A stretch of 24,577 nucleotides of DNA. Origin: Byssochlamys sp. IMV 00236. Taxonomy: Eukaryota; Ascomycota; Eurotiomycetes; Eurotiales; Thermoascaceae. The DNA lies in NCBI GenBank assembly GCA_001931875.2, contig MSJH02000098.1, positions 1-24,577 on the forward strand, in the 5' to 3' direction. Shown here piece by piece: positions 1-8,931 of the stretch. Positions within the stretch are counted from its first letter, which is position 1, and each line of letters begins with the position of its first letter. The notes under the pieces are model-generated. The model was not told the origin of the DNA and searched no databases. It saw only the letters and a list, made by a program, of their open reading frames with translations. A program made the translations under genes and the position numbers.

Positions 1-32
1 AAAAAAAAAAAAAAGCCGCTTAAGAGAAAAAG

Positions 33-166
33 ATACATGCACCAGAAAATGCGTCAGAAGTTAGATTAATTCTACAAGCGCTACTTCCAGATACTACCTA
101 TGACGTCCTCCAACAAAACTATTTAATATATAGCGTCCAACTAAACATGACTTTATAAAGTTGCCA
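33..166 (+). repeat. dispersed peptide-repeat fragment, copy 1
   Basis: Reading from 33 in frame gives IHAPENASEVRLILQALLPD and continues to a stop at 153. The peptide matches the minus-strand copy at 13803–13950 through its whole length (APEN..EVRLIL.ALLP, then TYD, then the LNMTL end), and the copies at 341–547 and 2325–2430 in the RLxLxxLLxxxTxD core. There is an in-frame stop just upstream and no start codon, so this is a remnant. I do not recognise the parent protein; a transposable-element protein or a multicopy gene family are the main options. Confidence 0.6.
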
Positions 167-307
167 ACTTTGCTTATTTTTTTTTATTTTTTTCAGGAGA
201 AAGAGATAACAGAGAGTTGTTTTTTAATCTAATTTTAGTCTTTCAGTTTGATCAACAAAGAACCAAGATCAATCAAGTGTAATTACGATGATATCTTATT
301 TTATATC

Positions 308-325
308 AGAGAGAGAGAGAGAGAG
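308..325. repeat. (AG)9 microsatellite
   Basis: Nine AG dinucleotide units in a row, just beyond the 3' side of repeat copy 2. Confidence 0.9.
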
Positions 326-340
326 CTGGACAACCTTGGG

Positions 341-547
341 TTAGGCAGAAGCTTTGGTAGTGTGAAATTGTAAAATGATGTCAGGGGTAATGCCTAAAAG
401 AAGCGTCCGTAACATTAGTCTAATTTCTGGCACATGTAGTGTTGGCCAAGTATATACGAAAGTCCATAGCAATGTAGGATTGATATTTGTTTGGGTAGGT
501 TTAAAGTGTAAGTTTTGAGTTAACAAGTCGTTTATGATAGTGACCAC
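341..547 (-). pseudogene. dispersed peptide-repeat fragment, copy 2
   Basis: This is a 68-codon open frame on the minus strand. Its C-terminal half contains TLHVPEIRLMLRTLLLG, followed by TPDIILQ and KASA before the stop. The same string occurs at 2325–2430 on the plus strand (TLHAPENKLMLRVLLLG, then TSDIILQ, then KASA and stop), and diverged versions occur at 33–166 and 13803–13950. The upstream 30 residues are not matched in the other copies. It could be a short real gene, but the presence of broken copies nearby makes a repeat remnant more likely. Function unknown. Confidence 0.5.
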
Positions 548-1745
548 CAGATCAAATTAGTTGAGTTATAAAGTGTAAAAATAAAGCAATTGGTTAAAAT
601 AAAAAGGTACAATGACTATTCCAGTAAGTAATATGAAGTTGATACTAGATCAGAAGGCTTTAAAGTAAATAAAGAAAAGAAGTAAAGAGATTATAAATCT
701 TTCAAAAAAAGGGTTTATAAGATAGGTGAAAGAATATGAGGCAAGAGGAGGTAATTTATTCAACATTGTCCTCTGATGACGAACAACAAGAATATTTATA
801 CCTTTAAAAAAGACACTCAGGGGCAGTTAGAGGTAAAACGACATCATCCTCTTCGCCACAACAATAAGGTAAGGTAAGGAATGCAGACACTGTCGTTCTC
901 TGCCAAGGTTGCGAAAAAGATGTACTTTGCCTTTAAGTAGTGTTACTGTCGGTGTTAGTATGGGGAAATCGGTTAGTAGTAGGGTTTATATAAGGTTTTT
1001 GAATAGAATTTGGTATTATAGTGACCACCAGATCTTAATATAAGATCAATATAGAGCAATATAATGCTGAGACTTGTAAGGTAAAGTAAGGGTAAAATAA
1101 AGAAGTTGTTTAAGCAAATGCTGCTTAAGATATAAGATAATATAAGAGAAGTTTTTGTGATCTGAATTCGATGTCGTTTATTTCAAAAAATACTTTGGGA
1201 TATTTATACTAATTGAAATGCTAAATCTGCAATATATTGTAATTTTTCTTAGGAGTTATAGAGGTTGTTGTTAATATAAAGAGTTTTCTTGAGATTTTTA
1301 TAAGTTTAGGTGCTTGAAGTGACCACCAGATCTATTAAAGTTGATCAAACTGTGAAGTATAAAGTAACGTAAAAGATAATAAGAGATCAGGAACAAAAGT
1401 TATGTCCTGTTTATTGTAAGAAAGATATAAAGAAAAGAAAAGGGGGTTGATTCAATATGTTGATTTATTTTTTGTATTTTTTTTTTTGAATTGAATGATG
1501 TTGACAAGGAGAGGCAAGGACCAAGGTTATTTATATGTTTTTGAACGTACATCAGGACTACTCTTTGAATATCGATATTTTCAAAAATATGAAAATTTCG
1601 TTTATACGAAATTTTCGTATTGATCTTGTGGCACATGGCTACCAAATTCGTCCAAAAGGTTACAATATAAGAAAAGTTATTGTGATCAGAAGATTAAGTC
1701 TTAAGATGTTGTTTATTTCAAGAATGATGTGGGGATATTTATACT
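538..1745. repeat. three decayed direct-repeat units
   Basis: The 15-mer AGTGACCACCAGATC occurs exactly at about 539, 1020 and 1318, each time followed by similar AT-rich sequence. Each unit ends near a copy of ATATTTATAC (about 799, 1200 and 1735). The unit ends at 1138–1210 and 1662–1745 align well over about 75 nt, sharing AATATAAGA, AAGTT, TTGTGATC, GTTTATTTCAA and GGATATTTATACT. Units are of different length, so this is an old array or nested copies of one element rather than a fresh tandem repeat. The family is not recognised. Confidence 0.6.
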
Positions 1746-1878
1746 GTTTGGATAACTATATATGCGATATAAAATAAATGATAAATGATAAAAACTTGCA
1801 TAAGACATGCAGAGTACAAGGTACCAAAAAGGGTATCAGCGACGATAAACTATGTTAAACTCCGACAAACTAGTTTCG

Positions 1879-1883
1879 AAAAA
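1879..1883 (-). terminator. Pol III T5 terminator of tRNA-Asp
   Basis: Five A on the plus strand equal five T on the transcribed strand, starting 8 nt downstream of the last tRNA base. This is the usual form of an RNA polymerase III stop. Confidence 0.8.
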
Positions 1884-1890
1884 GAGAATC

Positions 1891-1961
1891 TCTTTGGCGG
1901 GGAATTGAACCCCGGTCTTCCGCGTGACAGGCGGAGATACTAACCACTATACTACCAAAGA
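1891..1961 (-). tRNA. tRNA-Asp (anticodon GUC)
   Basis: The minus strand folds as a complete 71-nt tRNA without an intron. The 7-bp acceptor stem pairs TCTTTGG with CCAAAGA. The D arm carries AGTGGTTAGTAT, the anticodon stem is TCCGC/GCGGA with loop CTGTCAC (anticodon GTC at 1926–1928 on the plus strand), and the T arm has GGTTCAATTCC, a canonical B box. It closely resembles the usual eukaryotic tRNA-Asp. The CCA end is not encoded, as expected in a nucleus. A T5 run (minus strand, plus positions 1879–1883) lies 7 nt after the 3' end and fits a Pol III terminator. Confidence 0.98.
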
Positions 1962-2324
1962 TCGCTTGTGTAAGCTCTAGCTTTAGAAATCTCATATGCA
2001 ATTATTATCACGTGATATTCACGTGACTTTGATGTACGTGTTCTTCTGTTTCTCCGGTTTTTTGTTGTCTTTGATTTGCTAATATACCTAGCACTTTTGT
2101 TAAGAGGAATTTATTGTTGCTTATACGAGCTGCATATGTTCTTTATTGTTTTAAGGTCAATTTCCTTTTTGCCATAAAACTCTTCTTTATTCTATTAATA
2201 AAAGGATTACAAAGTGACCCATTCTATCCAAGTTAAACCAATTATTCTTCAGATCAGATTGCCATTCAAACATTGTAAAATCTTTGAAAAAGTTGGGACT
2301 GGTTGGTGAAGAAGAAAAAGAGTC

Positions 2325-2430
2325 TAACGCTACATGCACCAGAAAATAAGCTAATGTTACGAGTGCTTCTTTTAGGCACTACCTCTGACATCATTTTACA
2401 ACCTCACACTATCAAAGCCTCTGCCTAGCT
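2325..2430 (+). repeat. dispersed peptide-repeat fragment, copy 3
   Basis: A plus-strand frame reads TLHAPENKLMLRVLLLG, then TSDIILQPHTIKASA and a stop, nearly the same as the end of copy 2 on the opposite strand at 341–547. The DNA after the stop is also alike (CTGCCTA followed by a purine-rich stretch), so similarity extends past the coding part. No start codon or promoter is evident. It is best read as a remnant of the same unknown family. Confidence 0.6.
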
Positions 2431-3482
2431 TAAGGCGGAAACTTTATAAATTTGTATTCTATATTAAAGAATATGGAAAGATACCTGTCCCTGAGCAAGT
2501 TTAGCATGGTACTACACATTGAAGGCTGTGTTGACGATATCACGGGTAGTGGGTAGAGGTGGTGCTTACCGAAAAAGACGTCAGGCTGGATTCATTTTCA
2601 CTAATACAGCTGCTGCTGGAATGAATGATCCTTTTTTCTATGATGTTAATCAACGCTGAATCTAAGAAAGATTCAAATAAGCGAAAGATTTAAGGGAGAA
2701 ACATTGAATTGGTATAACAATAGACTACGACTGAACACTGTAGTAACAAAAATCACTAGTGGTGTTACAATTCATTCACCATTGATAGTTACGAATATTC
2801 TTAGCACTGATAAGCACGGAGTAGCTATTGCTGAATATCTGGCCACGGTTATCATGTTAATAGCAGGTCAATTGATACTTTATAGCCAATACTTACTTCA
2901 TTATCTTAATTTTGATAATTGTGGAGAACTGTGATTAAAAACGTTGAAGTCACTGACATTATTATGCAAATTGTTCAAGAGGATAACATATAATCTTTAT
3001 CATCTACTAGATCCAACGATATGTACCTCCATAAAGATTCATTCAAATATGATTCCGATAGCAGTTCGTCTAGTGATTCAATTTCATCAATTTGCAAGTA
3101 ATCATCCTCATCGAGTTGGAGGCTTAAGAATGAGAACAAAGAATCATGAAAAAAGTAGATGATGCGATAAAAAGACTTGATAAGCAATATGAAGGCAAAT
3201 ATATCTCAGTTGCTTGGGAGGATGTTGTATTTAGCTGCTCATGAACTAAATTTGATTTGACATATATTCATTCAATTCACAAAAAATATTGATTATTCAT
3301 TGTATAAATATAACAATTTCTGAAGCGAGAAGGTCAAGGTCCACACATGGTACCAACGATTGTTTTAATCCTGTAATTGTTGTAGTTTGTGCATTTTCTT
3401 TATGTTCCAGGAAAAATTGATATAATATAGGGCTTCTCTTAGAAAAATGTAAAGAGATTTGTAATACTATTATAAAGGAAAA

Positions 3483-3560
3483 TAAAGCGCGGCTCGGAAA
3501 GCTATTGACCACATTTTTGGCCTTCTCTCTTTTGCAACTGTCGTATTGCTTAACTTTTGT
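3483..3560. repeat. 75-bp element, copy A
   Basis: Begins AAAGCGCGGCTCGGAAAGC and shares an ordered series of blocks with 7635–7710: AAAGCGC, GCTC, CCACAT, TTT, GCAACTGT and ATTG. It lies about 100–180 bp in front of the EAF start codon, so it may be part of that promoter, or a remnant of a small mobile element. Confidence 0.45.
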
Positions 3561-3660
3561 CGTACGTTTATTGATTTTTTTTAAAACAAAGGACATGACT
3601 GCAAAGTCGCTGTATTTTAAAATTAACAGAAACAGGACTGATTAGCTTGTTCTTCCTTTA

Positions 3661-4967
3661 ATGTACTACAATTCATCCGACCAGACACAGTTTGAATTAC
3701 ATGTGCAGCATCCACCAGAAAGTGGATCCGGGTTATATAGGTTTACGGGTAGAGAGCTAGAACATTTAAGAAGGCAAGACAGTAGCTCATTTTCAAATAT
3801 ACTCTAGATGAATCAGATCAACATTATGATACTCTTGCAAAGCAAGTTGATATTACCGAAACAGGCGCTGGTTATCAAGTAGATTTGACTTATTTCAATG
3901 TGATAATCTGATAAACAAAGCAAACTTTCTTTCTCTGTTTTATTGACCTTTCTCTTCTAATATAGGGCTCTCTTTCGACATTTGATGCACAAATTACACA
4001 TGAACAACTGAATGTTGACGAAGACGGTGAATACGATTGTGTTCTATACTATGACGAACATAGCAATGTACTCTATTTCATTTATGTATACGCCTAAACA
4101 GAGTAACTAATACGTTTTCATTAAAAAAAAGACCTTTATGCTTCAACGTTTAATTGGACAAATCAACCTGAAGCGAGAATCTGGTAGTCTACAGAATGGA
4201 TATCCACAGGATGATTTTGATTTTGATCTGTCCCGAGATATGGATGAGATATTGAATAGTCAAGAAGAAGAAGAAGAAGAAGAAGAAGAAGGCGCAGAAA
4301 AGTATGATGAAGTAATGCATAATCAACAGCAAACAAATCACTATGAAGAGCAGTATAATGAAAGCGAAGAAGATAACGATAATCATGATGTATTTGAAGA
4401 AATTCTTCCCACTGCTTCCACTCCTCGATACAGTCCCTTAAGTATAGCACCTACACCCAGATCACCCCGATTCTCAACAGGGTCAGGGTCTCATCGATAT
4501 ACTTATGCATCCTCTGAATTTAGAGGGCGTTCACCGACGCCGCTGGAAGGTTCTGTGAGTGATCAATCAGAAATAGTTGGGTATGGACCCAATTATAATG
4601 TAAATGCAGATACAGAATCCGACAGCTCAGAGTCTGAGAGCAGTGAAGAAAATGAAGCTAACGATGATGACGAAGAAGACGACGACGATCTTGATTCCTT
4701 ACTAAATGATATATCCATGACACTCACAAATAATGTAGCGTCAGCCCCAGATTCTCCTAGACCAGAATATGTTAATGATGTAAATCCATCACATGCTACA
4801 AATAATATAACACCATCTCAACCACATACGGCAGGGCCAATGTCTTTACGTGCTTTATTTAGTAAGTTTAAAATCAATCCTGGATTGATCACTTTTTTAA
4901 TTGTTTGCTAGATGACGGCGACGAGGAAGAAGACGAAGGCAGTCCGTCTAACTCTGATAGTGACTGA
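3661..4967 (+). CDS. EAF-family (ELL-associated factor) transcription elongation protein
   Basis: EAF proteins bind ELL and stimulate RNA polymerase II elongation in the nucleus. Proposed exons are 3661–3748, 3808–3899, 3966–4085, 4132–4861 and 4912–4967, giving 361 aa with all phases consistent. The N-terminal ~115 residues match the EAF domain: YRF near residue 27, a VDLT strand, then DCVLYYD and FMLQRLIGQINLKRES, which corresponds to the family's CVLI(Y/F)D and F-LE+L---I-LK+ segments. The rest is low-complexity and acidic, with a Glu run at 4264–4293, Ser/Glu and Asp blocks, and a GDEEEDEG-type end. Intron 3 has a CTAAT branch site (4104–4110 area). The first intron (donor GTAGAG, 3749–3807) is the weakest part of the model; it is needed to connect the start codon with the downstream frame. 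A different start or a sequencing frameshift near 3785 remains possible. Confidence 0.8.
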
Positions 4968-4968
4968 T

Positions 4969-4996
4969 ACACACACACGCACACACACACATATAA
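4969..4996. repeat. AC-rich microsatellite
   Basis: An (AC)n tract interrupted by one G, immediately after the EAF stop codon, so probably in its 3' UTR. It is followed by an AT repeat. Confidence 0.85.
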
Positions 4997-5191
4997 ATAT
5001 ATATTTACAAACATGTCGGCATTAATCGCGCCTGAAAATGGATGAACCAAGTGACTCCTTATTTTATTTTTATTTTTTTTTATTTTGTTTCATTTAAAAC
5101 AAGAGGTAAAACGAACGCTCGTATAATCTCTAATTTAATGAAATAAACACCTTTCTTTTAAAAGACACACACATACACGCAACTTTCTACA

Positions 5192-7245
5192 ATGTCAGTT
5201 TATAACCATCGTGCTATGGTGCCAACTCCTCATTCAGCACGCATCTTGGAACTATTGGATTCAATCAGAGCTGAATTTGACCAGTTAACTCAAGAGGCAT
5301 TCGTCTGTAAATCTCAACGTGATGAATTTGAAAACAAGAGTAAAGAAACTTTTATTTAAGCATCTTTTCAAAACAAATGACTCACTCATCTTGTATAGTT
5401 GCTCATCAAATAAAAGAGATGACAAAATTTCAGCAAAGTCTACTTGAAATGGAAAGAGCACAGCAAGCAATCAAAAAACAGTAAGCTACTTTAACACGCG
5501 TATTCCTTCCTTTTTTTTTTCTCAGTTATGCATCCTTAGGTATGAAGAGGAAATCGCGAGGCTACGTCAACAGCTGGAATTGTATAGTAATAAACGTTCG
5601 CAACAGCCCATGATTAAGCATGAACAACCACCACCTAATATAGGACCTGCATCCAACTATTTCGGCGGTATAATGAATGCAGCCATCGCTCCAGCATCTG
5701 CAGCTCCTGCTCCTCCTAATTCTGCACAAATGATGCCTACAACAAATACTATGGGCCCATTAGAAGATCCAGCATATATGTACAATAATAAATCACTAGA
5801 CAAGCGCCCAACCGCTAAAGAGTTTGTACCTAGCAGCAGTCAACAACAACAACAGCAACAGCAACAACAACAACAACAACAGCAGCAGCAGCAACAACAG
5901 CAACAACAAATAACCTCTCTGGCTGACCTTGATCCTAATTCAGTACCTGACAACTTGAAAATCGAAGGACTAGACTGGTTTGCATTGTAGGTCTTTTTCT
6001 TTTTTTTATTTACATTTACTCAACCTTTATCTATTATTTAGGTTTAATCCAAAGGTGAAGAGGATTTTGAAGACAAATCTTATATATACACTTGAGCATA
6101 GCAGTGTTGTCTGCTGTGTTAAATTTAGTTTGGATGGAAGACTCTTAGCAGCTGGTTGTAATCGAGTAACATATATTTACGATGTTTCAAACGGCCTCAA
6201 GATATGGTAAGTATATGATATATGTGCTTCCTTCATTTGACCAACTGTAAAATAGTACCTTACAGGATGACACTATAACACAAGAAGGTGATCTCTATAT
6301 TCGTTCTGTCTGTTTCAGCCCGGATGGTCGTTTCCTTGCTACAGGAGCTGAAGACAAACAGATCAGGGTAAGGAACCAAGTTATTGTTTTAATCTTCAAT
6401 TGACTCTTTTTTCTTATAGATTTGGGATATCTCAACAAAACGCATCCGTAACGTGCTACTTGGTCACGACCAAGACATTTATTCACTTGATTTCAGTCGA
6501 GACGGACGCATCCTCGCTTCTGGATCTGGAGACAGAACAACGAGAATATGGAATATGGCAGACGGCAAATGTTTACATGTATTGGCAGTGAATGACCTGA
6601 ATCAGAAAGACCCAGGAGTGACAAGTGTAGCGATTTCTTATGATGGACGATTGGTAGCCACAGGAAGTTTAGACAAGATGGTGCGCGTGTGGAATATCCA
6701 GTCAGGACAATTGATGGAGCAGTTGGAAGGACATCGGGATAGTGTTTACAGTGTTGCTTTTATGCCCAATGAGAATGAATTGATTAGTGGTAGCTTAGAC
6801 AAAACAATCAAGTTGTGGAGATTGGGTACAAATATGAATAGAGGATTTGTTCATAGTAATTCATCGACCGCACGAAATCCCTGCAAGATGACATTTGTTG
6901 GGCACAAGGTATTTTTTTTTTACTATGGTTATTGTTTGTATTTTTGATTAAGTTATCATGTAGGATTTTGTGCTATCTATTGCTTGTACATATGATGGCA
7001 AATGGATCATATCTGGATCCAAGGACAGAAGTATTCAATTTTGGGACCCCAAGACGGGCCAGCCTCAGTTTATGCTGCAGGGCCATAAAAATTCAGGTAA
7101 AATGACATCAATGCATTTTAGCGTAGTGGAGATATTTACTTTTTTTTATTGTTCCGCAGTTATTTCTGTTGCCGTAGCAACCAATGGAAGGCCACTGTTT
7201 GCTTCTGGTTCTGGTGATAATCGTGCTCGTATTTGGAGTTATTAA
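5192..7245 (+). CDS. TUP1: Tup1 general transcriptional corepressor
   Basis: Tup1 acts in the nucleus with Ssn6/Cyc8 as a corepressor brought to promoters by DNA-binding proteins; it recruits histone deacetylases and positions nucleosomes. Eight exons: 5192–5339, 5399–5480, 5540–5986, 6042–6206, 6256–6367, 6420–6908, 6964–7096, 7160–7245 (553 aa). Residues 1 to about 95 form the helical tetramerisation domain ([42 protein letters not shown]). A Pro/Ala-rich linker and a run of 23 Gln (residues 178–200; mixed CAA/CAG codons) follow. From about residue 225 (DWFALFNPK, the junction typical of Tup1) the protein carries the C-terminal WD40 propeller with about seven repeats, with [32 protein letters not shown] and a final SGDNRARIW. 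Length and order agree with fungal Tup1/RcoA. The acceptor at 6255 gives KICTLQDD, which fits the family; the nearby CAG at 6264–6266 does not keep the frame. Confidence 0.97.
5841..5909 (+). repeat. poly-glutamine codon run in TUP1
   Basis: Twenty-three Gln codons in a row, CAA with interspersed CAG, between the N-terminal helices and the WD40 domain of Tup1. Codon mixing limits slippage, but length variation between strains is plausible. Confidence 0.95.
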
Positions 7246-7292
7246 TTTCTTTTTCTTTTTCTCTTTTTTCTAAATATATCTTAAATAAACAT

Positions 7293-7571
7293 ATGCCCAG
7301 CTTAAATAATACCGAGCCTACTACGCCCGCAGCACCTAACGATATGACAATTGCAGAGTGCTATGATCGACTTGAAACTTTTCTAAACAAGTATCCCGAA
7401 ATAAAGCAGTTTAAAGTCGAGGACGATCGTCATGGTATGGGCTTAATCTCAACTTTTCAGTCAAGTCCTGTTCACGCAATCAATGTTCGTTTGAACCAAA
7501 GGGTTATTCGTAACTTTATGTTGAATAATGGATTTGAAGCAGAAAATGAAGAAATTCTTTCAAGAAAGTAG
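7293..7571 (+). CDS. hypothetical small protein (92 aa)
   Basis: An ORF with no intron that starts 47 nt after the TUP1 stop codon on the same strand. I do not recognise the protein. It begins with a Ser/Thr/Pro/Ala-rich segment, followed from about residue 17 by MTIAECYDRLETFLNKYPE, an amphipathic helix-like stretch, then VEDDRHGMGLIS and RVIRNFMLNNGF. Composition looks like a folded soluble protein; there is no signal peptide or membrane segment. The gap from TUP1 is pyrimidine-rich (TTTCTTTTTC tracts) with ATAAAC before the start. It could be an independent compact gene, part of an alternative TUP1 transcript, or a fragment of a former larger gene. Confidence 0.45.
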   Translation: MPSLNNTEPTTPAAPNDMTIAECYDRLETFLNKYPEIKQFKVEDDRHGMGLISTFQSSPVHAINVRLNQRVIRNFMLNNGFEAENEEILSRK

Positions 7572-7938
7572 AGCTTTACAGTGCTCACGGTACCATTCTC
7601 CGTCGAATGAATTCTCTAGAAACTTAAATACGAATAAAAAAGCGCAGCTCAGAGAGCATAGTACCACATCTTTCGTCTCCATTTCGGCAACTGTACGATT
7701 GTTTTATCATAATAAAAACAAGTATTAAGAATCACGCTAATTGATTTTCATTTTATCATTTTTTTTTAAAGTGCAAATGTGGAATATACCACAACCTATT
7801 TTGTTCTAAGGAAAGAGCAATGAATCATTAACTTTGCTATGAAGAGAAGGGAAGAGAGAGAGAGAGAGGGTTGTGCCATATGTGCAGATGTAGTGTGATA
7901 TGTACTTTTTAGTTTTTTTTATTATACATGTTTATCAT
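7572..7938. other. intergenic, converging 3' ends
   Basis: This lies between the small ORF and the MAK16 stop codon and probably holds both 3' UTRs. It contains copy B of the 75-bp element (7635–7710) and an AG-rich microsatellite at 7853–7868. No gene is visible. Confidence 0.5.
7635..7710. repeat. 75-bp element, copy B
   Basis: Diverged copy of the element at 3483–3560: AAAGCGCAGCTCAGAGAGC, then CCACATCTTTCG, then GCAACTGTACGATTG. Here it sits downstream of the 92-aa ORF and not in an obvious promoter. Confidence 0.45.
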
Positions 7939-8931
7939 CTAGTTTGTATATCCAACATTCTCTTCTTCTTGCTCTTGTTCCCATTCGAATCCATCTTCCA
8001 TATCTTCAATATCTCCAACATCAGACTCATCAAAGTCAGAGACAAATTCAACATCCTATTATGGCCAGTTAGAAAAAGAGAACAAAAAGATTGAACATAT
8101 CATTAATACCTCGTCTTCTTCTTCTTCCTCTTCTTCATTCTCATCATCTTCATCAGACTCATCTTCCTCTGCATCCTCAAGTTCTTCATCCAATATCTTT
8201 TGCCAGATTTCTTCATTGACATTTAATGGAGCATCACCGTAAGCTTTACTCTTTAGTCGGTCAATCAATTCTTTCTCAATAGATTTTTCTATTCGTGCAG
8301 CTGCCTCTGCTTTGCGTTCACGATTTGCTTCACGACGTTCCAATTTCTTTTTGATACCGATAAGTTGAGGTCGATCACTAATAGGCGCATTAGCCATTAA
8401 GCATAGAAATGTGTGTATATGTATACTTACTTTTCTTTCAGTTTCAGTTTACGCATACGAATAAGATATTGGGTGATCTTGGTCAGACGTTGTTTACATT
8501 TGTGTGATAAGAAGTTTGGCCAGTATTGCAGTTCCTTATCAATCTAATGTAACTCATCAGCTCACTGTTTATTATTCTCTATTGGACTCTTATTACCTGG
8601 CTTAAAGCTTGAGCATAATTTTTAGAGAGCTTCTTTCTTTCCCACATTTTCGCAGGTGAATGCGCTCGTTCAGGTGTCTTCATGTATAAATAAACTATAC
8701 CCTTCTCTTCTCTTACTGTCGCATATCTACTGTTTGCTAAAGGACAAGACTGTCGATTACAGAGACCAGTGACATTGTATTGATTACGACAAAAGTTCGT
8801 AGTAGGTGTTCTAGCAAGTTTTTGTTAGTACATCTTTTTGATCCCGTACCGATCTTTAAAAATACCTACTTGACTTTATACGAACAGAATTGGTGATTAA
8901 TAACCTGCCAAATGACTTCGTCTGATTGCAT
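7939..8931 (-). CDS. MAK16: Mak16, 60S ribosomal subunit biogenesis factor
   Basis: Mak16 is a nucleolar protein needed for processing of 27S pre-rRNA and assembly of the large ribosomal subunit. Five exons on the minus strand: 8931–8870, 8810–8597, 8543–8431, 8377–8110, 8055–7939 (257 aa). The start [17 protein letters not shown] is diagnostic. It continues with [19 protein letters not shown] (the conserved Cys cluster), [18 protein letters not shown] and [20 protein letters not shown], all hallmarks of the family. The C-terminal part has a basic helix ([15 protein letters not shown]) and ends with a Glu/Asp-rich tail with about ten consecutive acidic residues, typical of nucleolar proteins. 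Intron 1 carries a perfect TACTAAC branch site. The translation of intron 3 reads through in frame but the splice at 8430/8378 gives the family sequence KENDRPQLIG. Confidence 0.97.

Larger units (their letters stand above)
1..1890. other. gene-poor region with decayed repeats
   Basis: I see no intact protein gene here. The stretch holds two fragments of a dispersed peptide-encoding repeat (33–166 plus, 341–547 minus), an (AG)9 microsatellite at 308–325, and three decayed direct-repeat units between about 538 and 1745. Open frames are short, lack splice support and overlap one another. The first 14 bases are a poly-A run. Confidence 0.6.
1962..3660. other. gene-poor region, degraded coding-like pieces
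   Basis: Apart from repeat copy 3 (2325–2430) I find no gene. Some pieces look like old coding sequence: around 2555–2640 a frame reads GGAYRKRRQAGFIFTNT and runs on about 15 residues before a stop. At 3020–3100 a Ser/Asp-rich frame reads KYDSDSSSSSDSIS and then stops. At 3148–3246 a 32-codon ORF begins MKKVDDAIKRLDKQYEG. None connects through plausible splice sites. The last 350 bp should contain the promoter of the EAF gene. Confidence 0.4.

Noticed and set aside
1400..1777. Overlapping open frames on both strands at 1400–1645 and 1535–1777
   Set aside because: They overlap antisense, lie in repeat-rich AT sequence and show no motif or splice context.
2704..3187. Open frames at 2704–2934, 2944–3162 and 2975–3187
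   Set aside because: Short, mostly with non-ATG starts, overlapping on opposite strands, and no recognisable domain. I treat the stretch as decayed sequence.
3297..3596. 99-codon minus-strand open frame
   Set aside because: It overlaps the 75-bp repeat element and the likely EAF promoter, and the other repeat copy does not keep the frame open.
5496..5501. ACGCGT inside the second TUP1 intron
   Set aside because: A single copy inside an intron; chance is the simplest explanation.
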